Assembly: GCA_046541415.1 (NCBI GenBank)
Contig: JBKHDI010000044.1
Coordinates: forward strand, 1-32,051
Direction: 5' to 3'
Source of the DNA: CAZOVB01 sp046541415
GTDB taxonomy: Bacteria > Planctomycetota > Phycisphaerae > SM23-33
DNA length: 32,051 bases
The notes below the pieces were generated by a model, which made no database searches, was not told the origin of the DNA, and worked only from the letters and a program-made list of their open reading frames with translations. The first letter of the stretch is position 1. Every line of letters starts with the position of its first letter. Of the stretch, positions 7,803 to 16,130 are shown in pieces. The position numbers and the translations under genes are program-made.

Positions 7803-8777
7803 ATGAACCGGAACAGAGCCTGGATCATCCTGGCAGTCTGCATGAGCCTCGGGCGCTGCTGCCTGGCCGAGCTGCCCGTGCTGCGCGTGTACCTTCCGCG
7901 TCAGATCACCGTATCGGCCAGCTCGCTGAGTCTGGCCGACGTGGCCGTCGTGGCCAGCGAAGACGATGCCGCCAGCCTCAAGGCCCAGCAGATCTCTCTC
8001 GGGCGAGGCCCGCACAGCCGGGAGGGGCTGCGGATCGACCGCGCCCTGCTGGTCAGCCGACTCGTCGCCGCGGGCTTCGACAAGTCGCAGATCCGCCTGT
8101 CCGGCGCCGATGCCGTCACCGTCCGCAGACGCGAGGTCCAACTGGAGGCGGCACAGATCGTCAGGGCCGCGGCGAAACTGCTGGACTCCCAACTCGGCGG
8201 ACAGAACTGGAAGCTCACCTCCAAGCCGAAAGAACTCTATTATCCCAGTCAGTCGGCCGCCCGTGTCCGGGCCGAACTGGTCAAACACGAAGGAAACCAG
8301 GCCATCGTCGAGATCCGCGTGGAACTCGACGGTCGCGTCCTGGCCAGCGCCCGGCTGGAGTATCGCAAAGGCGTCGAGGTCCGTCGTGTCGTGGCCGTCA
8401 CCGACCTGTCATCCGGTACGCCGCTGACGGCGCGGAATGTCCGCTTCGAGTCGGTGATCGTCTACGAAGATCCCAAGAACTACCCGGCCGAGCCGTTCGG
8501 CCAGATGGTCAATCGTGCCGTCCCGGCCGGGGGGGAAATCACCGCCGATCTGCTGGACAAGATCGAGAAGAAGGTTCTGGTCCGCCGGAATCAGCCGGTG
8601 GTGATGGAAATCTCCACACCGTCCTACACGATCCGGGCCTCGGGCCTGGCGCTGCAGGACGGCAAGAGCGGGGACCTGATCCAGGTCCGCAACACCGACT
8701 CCAAAAGCATCGTAGTCGCACGCGTGCGGTTTGACGGCACGCTGGTTCCGGTCCTCCAGGAAGGACAGAAACAATGA
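7803..8777 (+). CDS. flgA: P-ring assembly chaperone FlgA
   Basis: The product has 324 residues. FlgA is a periplasmic chaperone for P-ring (FlgI) assembly. A signal peptide is visible (hydrophobic WIILAVCMSLGRCCLA, cleavage near residue 22). The C-terminal two-thirds contain the SAF-like domain: VVAVTDLSSGTPLTARNVRF, then VNRAVPAGGEITADLL, VLVRRNQPVVME and a closing ALQDGKSGDLIQVRNTDSK. It is longer than E. coli FlgA (about 220 residues); the extra sequence is N-terminal. GAGGAG precedes the start, and the end overlaps flgH by 4 nt (ATGA), indicating translational coupling. Confidence 0.9.
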   Translation: MNRNRAWIILAVCMSLGRCCLAELPVLRVYLPRQITVSASSLSLADVAVVASEDDAASLKAQQISLGRGPHSREGLRIDRALLVSRLVAAGFDKSQIRLSGADAVTVRRREVQLEAAQIVRAAAKLLDSQLGGQNWKLTSKPKELYYPSQSAARVRAELVKHEGNQAIVEIRVELDGRVLASARLEYRKGVEVRRVVAVTDLSSGTPLTARNVRFESVIVYEDPKNYPAEPFGQMVNRAVPAGGEITADLLDKIEKKVLVRRNQPVVMEISTPSYTIRASGLALQDGKSGDLIQVRNTDSKSIVVARVRFDGTLVPVLQEGQKQ

Positions 8778-9409
8778 AACGCAACATCTTCACTACCACC
8801 GCGTTGCTGCTTCTGGCAGCCGGACTGGCCCAGGCCGGTTCGATCTGGCGCCAGAGCCACAAACGCACCGCCTCGCTCTATCGCGACGACAAGGCCTCCT
8901 CGGTCGGCGATATCGTCACCATCGTCATCAACGAGAGGACGAGCATCGACAACACCTCCGACCGCAAGCTGGACAAGACCGACAAGCGCGACCTGAAGGT
9001 CACAGGCGGGGCCCAGCTGGACCTGCTCCGCGGGCTCGACGCGGTTACGGGCAAGCTGTTCAATCTCAAGCACCTGGACTTCAGCACCGATTCGAGCACC
9101 AACTTCGACGGACAGACCGAGTTCGGCTCAAAGCGGAGCTTCCAGGACGAGATTACCGTGGTCGTCGAGGACGTCCTGCCCAACGGCAACCTCGTCGTGG
9201 CGGGCAAGCAGGTCCGCAAGGTCCAGGGCGAGACGCAGACCACGCAGGTCAGCGGCGTACTTCGGCCCAGCGACATCAGCTACGACAACAAGATCTCCTC
9301 GCGGCGGGTGGCGAACTTCTACATCGTCACCGACCACACCGGCCAGGAGAACCAGTTCACCCGCCCGGGCTGGCTGGCCCAGATCCTGAACTTCCTTAAC
9401 CCGTTCTAA
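8774..9409 (+). CDS. flgH: Flagellar L-ring protein FlgH, lacking a lipoprotein cysteine
   Basis: The product has 211 residues. FlgH forms the outer-membrane L ring. The family signature is clear: SLYRDDKASSVGDIVTIVI, then NERTSIDN, FDGQTEFGSKRSFQDEITVV, DVLPNGNLVVAGKQ and the C-terminal LAQILNFLNPF. Most studied FlgH proteins are lipoproteins. Here the leader reads LLLLAAGLAQA followed by GSIWRQ, a signal-peptidase-I-type site, and there is no cysteine anywhere in the protein, so lipidation is excluded. The start overlaps flgA by 4 nt. Its presence with flgI shows the flagellum crosses an outer membrane. Confidence 0.94.
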   Translation: MKRNIFTTTALLLLAAGLAQAGSIWRQSHKRTASLYRDDKASSVGDIVTIVINERTSIDNTSDRKLDKTDKRDLKVTGGAQLDLLRGLDAVTGKLFNLKHLDFSTDSSTNFDGQTEFGSKRSFQDEITVVVEDVLPNGNLVVAGKQVRKVQGETQTTQVSGVLRPSDISYDNKISSRRVANFYIVTDHTGQENQFTRPGWLAQILNFLNPF

Positions 9410-9433
9410 GCTACCTGCCACCGGGATCCTGAC

Positions 9434-10543
9434 ATGACAATGCAGATGAGAATGACATCGATGGCCTTGATGGCCCTGTCCCTGCTGGCTGGGCTTGCCT
9501 CGGCCGAGCGGGTCAAGGACATCGTCCAGATTAAGGGACAGCGCGGCAACAGCCTGATCGGCTACGGCGTGGTGGTGGGCCTGCGCGGCACGGGAGATTC
9601 CTCCCTGGCCACGCGCAGGGCCTACGCCAGCTACCTGGCGCGATATGAAGGAATCAAGATCGATCCCAACGACGTAGAGGGCAAGAACCTGGCCAGCGTG
9701 ATCGTCACTGCCGAGCTGCCCCCCTTCTCACGTCGCGATACGACCATCGACATCACAGTCGCCGCCGTCAGCGCCGGCAGCCTGGCAGGGGGCCAACTGC
9801 TGCGAACCGAGCTGAAGGGGGCCGACGGACAGGTCTACGCCTTGGCCAAGGGACAGCTGATCATCGGGGGCTTTACCGCCCAGGGCGAACGTGCCTCGGT
9901 GGTCCGGAACCACCCGACGGTCGGGACGATCCCCAACGGGGCCTCGGTCGAGCGGGAAGAGCTGGCCGAGATCAACGAAAACGGCAAGCTGACGTTGCAG
10001 CTGATCAACCCGGATTACACCACGGCCGTCAACATCGCCAGCGCGATCAACTCGCTCTACCACGACGTGGCCCACGCGCTCGACAAGGGCGCGGTTCAGG
10101 TGCGGATCCCGGCGGATATCGGCAAGGAGAAGCTCGCCACGTTCGTCCACAGCATCGGCGGGTTGCAGGTGGAAGTCGACGCCGAAGCGGTGGTCATTCT
10201 CAACGAGAGGACCGGCACGGTGGTGGTGGGCAAGGACGTGACGATCTCGACGGTGGCCCTGTCGCACGGCAGCCTGACGATCGTGACCAAGGAGACCGAG
10301 AAGGTCGTTCAGCCCAATCCGTTCTCCCAGACCGGCGATACGGAAACCGAGCGGGATACGCAGATCGGCGTCTTCGAGGGACCCGGACGGCTGCACGTGC
10401 TGGCCAAGCCCGATCCGCTGACCGTCTCGATGCTCGCCCGAAGCCTCAACGCCCTGGGCGTCTCGCCGACCGACCTGGTGGCGATCTTCAAGGCGCTGCA
10501 CGACCAGGGGGCGCTGCAGGCCAAGCTGGTGACAACCAAGTAA
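9434..10543 (+). CDS. flgI: Flagellar P-ring protein FlgI
   Basis: The product has 369 residues, typical for FlgI (about 365). It forms the ring around the rod at the peptidoglycan layer. A signal peptide ends near residue 24 (LMALSLLAGLASA, then ERVKDI). Conserved blocks follow: LIGYGVVVGLRGTGDSS, NVASV-like KNLASVIVTAELPPFSR, GGQLLRTELKGADGQVYALAKGQ (split by family variation), VPNGA-like TIPNGASVERE, and the C-terminal LARSLNALGVSPTDLVAIF. Three further Met codons lie within the first ten residues, so the exact start is uncertain; the first has a modest GGGA upstream. It follows flgH by 24 nt and precedes flgJ by 10 nt. Confidence 0.96.
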   Translation: MTMQMRMTSMALMALSLLAGLASAERVKDIVQIKGQRGNSLIGYGVVVGLRGTGDSSLATRRAYASYLARYEGIKIDPNDVEGKNLASVIVTAELPPFSRRDTTIDITVAAVSAGSLAGGQLLRTELKGADGQVYALAKGQLIIGGFTAQGERASVVRNHPTVGTIPNGASVEREELAEINENGKLTLQLINPDYTTAVNIASAINSLYHDVAHALDKGAVQVRIPADIGKEKLATFVHSIGGLQVEVDAEAVVILNERTGTVVVGKDVTISTVALSHGSLTIVTKETEKVVQPNPFSQTGDTETERDTQIGVFEGPGRLHVLAKPDPLTVSMLARSLNALGVSPTDLVAIFKALHDQGALQAKLVTTK

Positions 10544-10553
10544 CGGACCGAAC

Positions 10554-11204
10554 ATGACAAGGATCGAGAACAACCTGGCGATACAACAGTGGCTCAGCAG
10601 TTCGGCCGGTGCCGCGGGGCAAGCGGCCTGGAATCCGCATGCCCCCAAGCTGCCCGAGCACCTGGCAGGCCACGCCATCCGTTTCGGCCTGGACCGCGTG
10701 CTCCAGGCCCGTCCGTCGAGCCTGGCCCTGCCGGCGGCGAAGGGGCAGATCCACCAGACCGTCGAAAATGCCCTTGAACGGTTCAATGAGGGCCCAGGCG
10801 ATCTGGCAGCCTGTTGCACCGAGGCTGTGGATCAGGTACTGGCCGGGCGTGGGGGCATCGGCGAGCAGGCCCGGGCAGACCTGCTGAAGATCGTCCAGTC
10901 GACCGCCTCGCTGGTCGTCCGTCGCGGCGGGCAGTTGGCCAAGGAGGGGATGGGGATCGAGAAGGCCGCGAAGGACTTCGAGGGGTTGTTCTTCAATCAG
11001 CTGATCGAATCGATGCGAAAGACCATCGACGAAGAGGGGCTGCTGGAGGGGGATGGTACGGGCAAGCAGATGCGCGATCTGTATTGGATGTTCCTGGGAG
11101 CCGAGGCCGGCCGCAGCGGCTCGCTGGGCATGTGGAAGCAGATGGCGGCGGAAATGTCGGAACACGGAAATCTTTCATCGGCGACGACCGATTTTGAGGT
11201 ATAG
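10554..11204 (+). CDS. flgJ: Rod-binding protein FlgJ, without muramidase domain
   Basis: The product has 216 residues. Residues 135-200 form the rod-binding domain (KAAKDFEGLFFNQLIESMRK, then GTGKQMRDLYWMFLGAEAG). In FlgJ this domain caps the growing rod. The C-terminal peptidoglycan hydrolase domain of gammaproteobacterial FlgJ is absent, so another enzyme must open the wall. About residues 1-130 match nothing I recognise: a helical, Ala/Gln/Leu-rich stretch longer than the short leader of other single-domain FlgJ proteins. The gene starts 11 nt after flgI and ends 2 nt before flgN, placing it firmly in the operon. Confidence 0.82.
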   Translation: MTRIENNLAIQQWLSSSAGAAGQAAWNPHAPKLPEHLAGHAIRFGLDRVLQARPSSLALPAAKGQIHQTVENALERFNEGPGDLAACCTEAVDQVLAGRGGIGEQARADLLKIVQSTASLVVRRGGQLAKEGMGIEKAAKDFEGLFFNQLIESMRKTIDEEGLLEGDGTGKQMRDLYWMFLGAEAGRSGSLGMWKQMAAEMSEHGNLSSATTDFEV

Positions 11205-11206
11205 CA

Positions 11207-11725
11207 ATGCAGGTCAAACAAGCGACATTCGAGGAACTCATCGGCCAGCTGCTGGGCGTGCTGGACTGCGAGATCGATCTGCTGAAGTTGCGGATCCGCC
11301 AGCTGTCCCAGTTATCGGTCGTTCTGGCAGAGCGGGACAGCAAACAGACCGGGACGCTGCTGGAGCAGATCGAGCAGACACAGGACGAGCAGGTCAACGC
11401 CGATGCCCGCCTTGCGCGGATCCGCAGCGACCTGGCGGCGGCGCTGCAGTTCGCCGGAAGGAAGCTCAAGCTGGGCCACCTCGTCGAGATGATGCCCGGC
11501 CCGATCGGCCTGGCGATCCAATACCGGCGCGACCGGATCATCGAGCTGGCTGAGCAGCTCCAGAGAGAGAACATGCAGGCGGCGATCATGCTTTCCGAGT
11601 GCGTGCACCTCAACCGCCTGTTGATCCAGGGCCTCCTGCCGACCAGTTCGGAGGTCAACACGTACGGAAACCGGGGCTCGCAGGTCTGGCGATCGGGCGC
11701 CTACCTCGTCGACGCCAGGGGTTGA
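11207..11725 (+). CDS. flgN: FlgN-family export chaperone for hook-associated proteins
   Basis: The product has 172 residues and is predicted almost entirely helical. FlgN chaperones FlgK and FlgL to the export apparatus. Visible features fit the family: an N-terminal EELIGQLLGVLDCEIDLLKL helix, a long coiled region with QLSVVLAERDSKQTG, and a C-terminal helix with QRENMQAAIMLSECVHLNRL. Family sequence identity is low in general, so position carries much weight: directly between flgJ and flgK, with a 3-nt gap to flgK. No FlgM-like anti-sigma gene is seen nearby, although flgM often accompanies flgN. Confidence 0.78.
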   Translation: MQVKQATFEELIGQLLGVLDCEIDLLKLRIRQLSQLSVVLAERDSKQTGTLLEQIEQTQDEQVNADARLARIRSDLAAALQFAGRKLKLGHLVEMMPGPIGLAIQYRRDRIIELAEQLQRENMQAAIMLSECVHLNRLLIQGLLPTSSEVNTYGNRGSQVWRSGAYLVDARG

Positions 11726-11728
11726 GCG

Positions 11729-13729
11729 ATGTCGAATTTCTACATCGGATTATCCGGCCTGCAGGTCGCCCAGTCGGCGCTGGAGACGATCGGCACGAAC
11801 ATCACCAACGCCGCCACGCCCGGCTATCACAGGCAGCAGGTGGAAATCTCCGCCATGCCCCTGGACAGCCTGAAGGTCGGCGTCTCCTCCGGCGGGGCCA
11901 TGGTCGAGCAGATCTCCCGCCAGATGGACATGCTCCTGGAACGCGAGATCATCCGCCAGGAGCCACTGCTGGGCCAGGCCAACCAGGAACTCCAGACCCT
12001 GCAGACCATCGAGGCTGCCTTAGGCGACCTGGACGAGGAGGGGCTGGGCAAGGCGATCAACAACTTCTACAACGCCCTGAGCGAACTATCGGCCCAGCCC
12101 AACAGCCAGGCCCACCTCGAGCAGGTGGTCTGGACGGGCGAGGCTTTGGCCTCGATGATCCGCAACCTCTCGAGCTTCGTTACCGGTCTGAAGTACAACA
12201 TCGGGCTGGAGTCGCAGGACGTGATCACCTCGGCCAACAACCTGTTGGACAAGATCGCGGACTACAACTCCGAGATCCACGCCACGAGCGTGGCGGGGGG
12301 CAATACCAACCTGCTGCGCGACAAGCGGGACGAGGCGATCTCCGAGCTTTCGGAACTGCTGCCGGTTTCGGTGCACATCCAGGGCATGCAGTATGGCATG
12401 GTGAACGTCGAGGCGTGGGGCGTTCCGATGGTCATGCGGACCGATACGACCAAGCTGGAGATCGACATCACCGACGACGACCTGATGGGCGTCAGCGTCA
12501 TGGGCGCCGCCCACTATGACCCCAGTGTCACCGGTGGGAAGGTCGGGGCCCTGCTGGAGCTGCACAACTCGCTGATCCCGGATATCCAGGAGCAGCTGGA
12601 CACCCTGGCCGGCTCGATCATCGAGACCATGAACGAGTTGCACGTCCAAGGCGTCGGCAGCGAGGGGTCGTTTACCGAACTGACCGGCTGGCGCAACGAG
12701 AACCTGCCTATCGACCAGTGGTCCGACACCGTCGAAGCCGGCGATATGTACCTGCGTGTCACCGACACGGCCACCGGGGCGGTTACGAGGTATCACGTGA
12801 TGACGGTCGACCCGGCCGTCGATGACGTCGACTCGGTGGTCGCCGCCTTCAACGCGTTGATCGACCCGTTGGCCATCCCGCCGATCGATTCGCACGTTCA
12901 CGCGTCGAACAATTCCGGTGCGCTTCACCTGTACGCCGACAACGGCTACGAGTTCGATTTCCTCCCGGCTGTCTCGACCGAGCCGAACCCGGCGACGCTG
13001 AACATCACCGGGACCGCGTCGGCGAATTTCAGCGGGATCTACACCGGCGACGTCGAAGAGGTCTACACCGTCAACATTCACGGCAATGGGGACGTCGCCA
13101 GCTCGCTGGACCTCTATGCACAGGTGGAGAACTCCGCCGGCGAGGTCGTCGCGACGATCAACATCGGCAACGGCTATGCGCCGGGTGATCCGGTCTACTT
13201 CGACAACGGCCTGTCGGTGGCCTTCAACGCCGGGTCGTTCAACAACGGCGACAGCTTCACCGTAGACGCCCTGGTCGAGTCCGATTCTTCCGGCGTCCTG
13301 GCGGCGATGGGAATCAACTCGTTCTTCTCCGGCCACGACGCCGAGACCATTACGGTCAGCCAGCGGCTGATCGATCGGCCGCAGCTGCTGGCCAGCGCCA
13401 TCGGCCCGGAGATGACCGACAACGAGAACTTGGTCCGCATGGCCTCGCTGGCCGAGTCGCCCATCGGGCGGCTGGGCGAACTGGGCGTCGGCGACTACTA
13501 CCGTCGGATGATTACGGACATCGGCCACGAGGTATCCAGCCGGGAGAACCGCAAGGTTGCGCTGGACACCGTTCGCAAGCAGTTGATGAACCACCGCGAC
13601 GCGATCAGCGGGGTGGACACCAACGAAGAGGCAGCCAAGATGCTCATGTACGAGCAGATGTTCCAGGCTGTCAGCAAGTTCATCACCACACAGAACCGCG
13701 CCCTGCAGGACCTGATGGAGATCATCTGA
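11729..13729 (+). CDS. flgK: Flagellar hook-associated protein 1 (FlgK)
   Basis: The product has 666 residues, longer than E. coli FlgK (about 547). It forms the first hook-filament junction ring. The N-terminus matches FlgK closely (FYIGLSGLQVAQSALETIG, then TNITNAATPGYHRQQVE). The mid-N-terminal domain has the LLGQANQELQTLQTIEAALG helix and an EISELSELLPVSV region. The C-terminus has VSSRENRKVALDTVRKQL, then SGVDTNEEAAKMLMYEQMFQ and a closing helix. About residues 340-530 are a beta-rich insertion with many Asp, Gly and Val residues, probably surface-exposed on the junction. The start lies 3 nt after flgN, with the ribosome site inside the flgN end. Confidence 0.95.
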   Translation: MSNFYIGLSGLQVAQSALETIGTNITNAATPGYHRQQVEISAMPLDSLKVGVSSGGAMVEQISRQMDMLLEREIIRQEPLLGQANQELQTLQTIEAALGDLDEEGLGKAINNFYNALSELSAQPNSQAHLEQVVWTGEALASMIRNLSSFVTGLKYNIGLESQDVITSANNLLDKIADYNSEIHATSVAGGNTNLLRDKRDEAISELSELLPVSVHIQGMQYGMVNVEAWGVPMVMRTDTTKLEIDITDDDLMGVSVMGAAHYDPSVTGGKVGALLELHNSLIPDIQEQLDTLAGSIIETMNELHVQGVGSEGSFTELTGWRNENLPIDQWSDTVEAGDMYLRVTDTATGAVTRYHVMTVDPAVDDVDSVVAAFNALIDPLAIPPIDSHVHASNNSGALHLYADNGYEFDFLPAVSTEPNPATLNITGTASANFSGIYTGDVEEVYTVNIHGNGDVASSLDLYAQVENSAGEVVATINIGNGYAPGDPVYFDNGLSVAFNAGSFNNGDSFTVDALVESDSSGVLAAMGINSFFSGHDAETITVSQRLIDRPQLLASAIGPEMTDNENLVRMASLAESPIGRLGELGVGDYYRRMITDIGHEVSSRENRKVALDTVRKQLMNHRDAISGVDTNEEAAKMLMYEQMFQAVSKFITTQNRALQDLMEII

Positions 13730-13764
13730 GTCAGGTCGAGTAGAGGCGCGGCGAGGCAAGAGAC

Positions 13765-15198
13765 ATGGCTGGCTGGCTGACGATACAAGCGAATACGGTT
13801 TCTTCCCTGCAGCAGCAGGCCAAGGACATGACGCGTCTGCAGGAGCAGGCCTCCTCGGGCATGCGCGTGATCCGGGCCTCGGATGCTCCGGCCGACGCGT
13901 TCCGGATCATGAACCTCCGCTCGGAGGTCCGCAGCTACGAGATGTTCAAAGAGAATCTCAGCATGGTCGAGTTCAACATGGAGCAGGTTTCCGAGGTGCT
14001 CCAGGCGATCGTGACGAGTCTCTCGCGGGTCCAGGAGTTGATGACCCAGTCAGCCAGTGGAACGTACAACGAAGACAACCGCCGCCTGGCCGGCCTGGAG
14101 ATCGACGCGATCCTGGAATCGTCGATCTCGATGATCAACGCCCAGGCGATGGGGCGGAACCTCTTCGGCGGCTCGCAGCTGGATGAGGACTCCTACAGCG
14201 TCTCTCGCAACAGCGACGGGCTGATCACGCAGGTCCATTACCAAGGCAGCCAGGCCCGCATGCGGGCCGGTGTCTCGCCGGGCGTGGAGTATCCTGCCAC
14301 GGTGGTCGGCGAGGAGATCTTCAAGTCGCAGCATCCGGGCACGGCCAACATGGTCATCAGCAACTCCGGCACGCGTCTGGGCTCGGGTACGCCCAGTGCT
14401 CGGGGCGACCTTTGGATGACGCTGCACCACGAGACGACGACCATCACCGCCCCGGGAGGACTGTCGCTGGCGATGGGCAACGGCTCGGACAGTGGGGATA
14501 CGATATTCGGCGACCACACGATCACGGTGGCCAATGTGGGAGGCAAGAACGTCGTCCAGCTGGACGGCGGGGACCAGTTCGCATTCGACGCGACTTCGAC
14601 GAACCTGCGGCTGGTCAATGAAGACGGCGACATCGCCTACCTCGACATGTCCGGCTGGTCCGGGGCGTACGGTTCTGCCACGGTCCACTCGACGGCCTCT
14701 GCCAGTATTGACGGCGGGCAGACGAAGGTGCTGGTCGACCCGGCCAACAACAACCAGGCGGTAATCGACTCCAATGGCGACACGCTGTTCATGGACTTCA
14801 CCCACACCCGGCGGATCGCGGCTGACCCCATCCGTGTCGAGGGAACGTTCGACCTGTTCGAGACGCTTATGCAGGTTCGCGACACACTGCTGAACAAAGG
14901 GGAAGTGAACCACCAGGACCAGTCGAAAATTCTGGGCGAACAGATCGAGTCGGTCAAAGACCTTATGGTCGGCCTGACGCAGGGACTGACCAGCGCCGGG
15001 GCCCGCATCCAGGCCCTCGACGGGTTGGGCACGAGCCTGGAGACGCTGAAGTTCAACGCCGACACCGAGTCCAGCCGCATCCAGGACGCCGACATCCTCG
15101 AAGTGGCTACCGAGTTGGCCAGCACGCAGACGTTCTACGAGATGATCCTGGCTTCATCCAGCCGATTGCTGAACCTCTCGCTGCTGGATTACATCTGA
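13765..15198 (+). CDS. flgL: Flagellar hook-associated protein 3 (FlgL)
   Basis: The product has 477 residues. FlgL forms the second junction ring and shares the flagellin fold at both termini. The N-terminus shows QEQASSGMRVIRASDAPADA (residues 26-45), and the C-terminus a long helix with SSRIQDADILEVATELAST and a hydrophobic end (LLNLSLLDYI). A central insertion (about 150-370) makes it longer than E. coli FlgL (317 residues). FlgL is preferred to flagellin because the gene directly follows flgK, and because the GxGxxxAxDPA-type flagellin N-terminus is in its FlgL form. GAGGCAAGAG precedes the ATG. It is the last gene of the operon. Confidence 0.9.
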   Translation: MAGWLTIQANTVSSLQQQAKDMTRLQEQASSGMRVIRASDAPADAFRIMNLRSEVRSYEMFKENLSMVEFNMEQVSEVLQAIVTSLSRVQELMTQSASGTYNEDNRRLAGLEIDAILESSISMINAQAMGRNLFGGSQLDEDSYSVSRNSDGLITQVHYQGSQARMRAGVSPGVEYPATVVGEEIFKSQHPGTANMVISNSGTRLGSGTPSARGDLWMTLHHETTTITAPGGLSLAMGNGSDSGDTIFGDHTITVANVGGKNVVQLDGGDQFAFDATSTNLRLVNEDGDIAYLDMSGWSGAYGSATVHSTASASIDGGQTKVLVDPANNNQAVIDSNGDTLFMDFTHTRRIAADPIRVEGTFDLFETLMQVRDTLLNKGEVNHQDQSKILGEQIESVKDLMVGLTQGLTSAGARIQALDGLGTSLETLKFNADTESSRIQDADILEVATELASTQTFYEMILASSSRLLNLSLLDYI

Positions 15199-15221
15199 TC
15201 GAAATATCACCTGACGGTACG

Positions 15222-15290
15222 CAGCAGGGGTCTCTGCTGGCGATCCGTCGACCCGCATCGCCGCAAGCGGCGCAGCGCGTGCTACGATGC
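15222..15290 (+). terminator. Possible terminator region after flgL
   Basis: Two hairpins follow the flgL stop. CAGCAG/CTGCTG spans 15222-15239. CGCCGC/GCGGCG spans 15259-15272 and lies inside an outer GCATCG/CGATGC pairing (255-260 with 285-290 of the 15 kb line). No clear T-run follows, so termination efficiency is uncertain. The site lies between convergent flgL and kdsA, where a two-way terminator would be expected. Confidence 0.4.
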
Positions 15291-15311
15291 AAGGTAAAGA
15301 GGGGGGACCGG

Positions 15312-16130
15312 TCAGGGGAGACTTCTCGCCGTGTCGTAGAACGCTTTACAGCGGACGAGCACGTCTTGCATCTCGGCCAGGGGGATCTGGCAGGCCTTGT
15401 CCGACATGGCCGAGTCCGGGTCCGGGTGCGTCTCGATAAAGACCGCGTCGGCGCCGACCGCCATGGCCGCTGCCGCCAGGTGGGGGGCGAACTGTCGTTG
15501 ACCGCCGGAGGCGGCACCCAGCCCGCCGGGCTCCTGGGTCGAGTGCGTGGCATCGAAACAGACCGGGGCGAACTGCTTCATCTGGATCAGCCCGCGATAG
15601 TCCGTGATCAGGCGATTGTAGCCGAAACTCGTGCCCCGATCGGTCAGGAACACGTTTGCGTTTCCCTGGGCGGTGACTTTCTCGACGACGTTGCCCATGT
15701 CCCAGGGGGCCATGAACTGGCCCTTCTTGATATTGACGGCCCGGCCTGCCTTGCCCGCCTCGACCAGCAGGTCCGTCTGGCGACAGAGGAAGGCGGGGAT
15801 CTGCAGACAGTCGATCAACCCGGCGGCCGTGGCCACCTGGTGCGTCTCGTGCACGTCGGTCAGGGTGGGGCAGCGTGCGTTCCGGCCGGCCTGGGCGATC
15901 CACTCCAGTGCCCGCTGCATCCCCGCGGATCGATAGCTGTCGAGGCTGGAGCGGTTGGCCTTGTCGTAGCTGGCCTTGAAGACGTAACCCAGATCCAACT
16001 CGTCGCAGAGTCGGGCCAGCGTTTCGGCGATCATCCGACACATCTCGGCTGACTCGGCCAGGCAGGGTCCGGCGATGACGACCAGCCGCCCTTGGCCGAT
16101 GGTCACGTTGCCGATCTTGCAGATGCTCAA
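15312..16130 (-). CDS. kdsA: 3-deoxy-8-phosphooctulonate (KDO-8-P) synthase, metal-dependent class
   Basis: The product has 272 residues. The enzyme condenses phosphoenolpyruvate with arabinose 5-phosphate to give KDO-8-phosphate, a precursor of the inner core sugar of LPS. Conserved blocks are YVFKASYDKANRSS, LTDVHETHQ, IPAFLCRQTDLL, NIKKGQFMAPWDMGN, TDRGTSFGYNRLITD, GAASGGQRQFAPHLA and FIETHPDPDSAMSDK. In the N-terminal AGPCLAES motif, Cys23 takes the metal-ligand position seen in the Aquifex-type enzyme, where E. coli KdsA has Asn, so this should be the metal-dependent class. The start is TTG at 16130, supported by AAAGGAG 6 nt upstream. It overlaps the stop of the lipid-kinase gene (TTGA), indicating coupled translation. 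DAHP synthase is a relative, but the KANRSS and GAASGG motifs mark KdsA. Confidence 0.95.
   Translation of the reverse strand: MSICKIGNVTIGQGRLVVIAGPCLAESAEMCRMIAETLARLCDELDLGYVFKASYDKANRSSLDSYRSAGMQRALEWIAQAGRNARCPTLTDVHETHQVATAAGLIDCLQIPAFLCRQTDLLVEAGKAGRAVNIKKGQFMAPWDMGNVVEKVTAQGNANVFLTDRGTSFGYNRLITDYRGLIQMKQFAPVCFDATHSTQEPGGLGAASGGQRQFAPHLAAAAMAVGADAVFIETHPDPDSAMSDKACQIPLAEMQDVLVRCKAFYDTARSLP

Noticed and set aside
12086..13759. Long minus-strand open frame opposite flgK
   Set aside because: High GC keeps antisense frames open. The sequence is Arg/Val/Asp/Gly-rich without any family motif, while flgK on the plus strand is unambiguous.
13765..15198. Calling this gene flagellin (fliC)
   Set aside because: Its termini are flagellin-like, but the position directly after flgK and the end of the FlgL-type N-terminus favour flgL.
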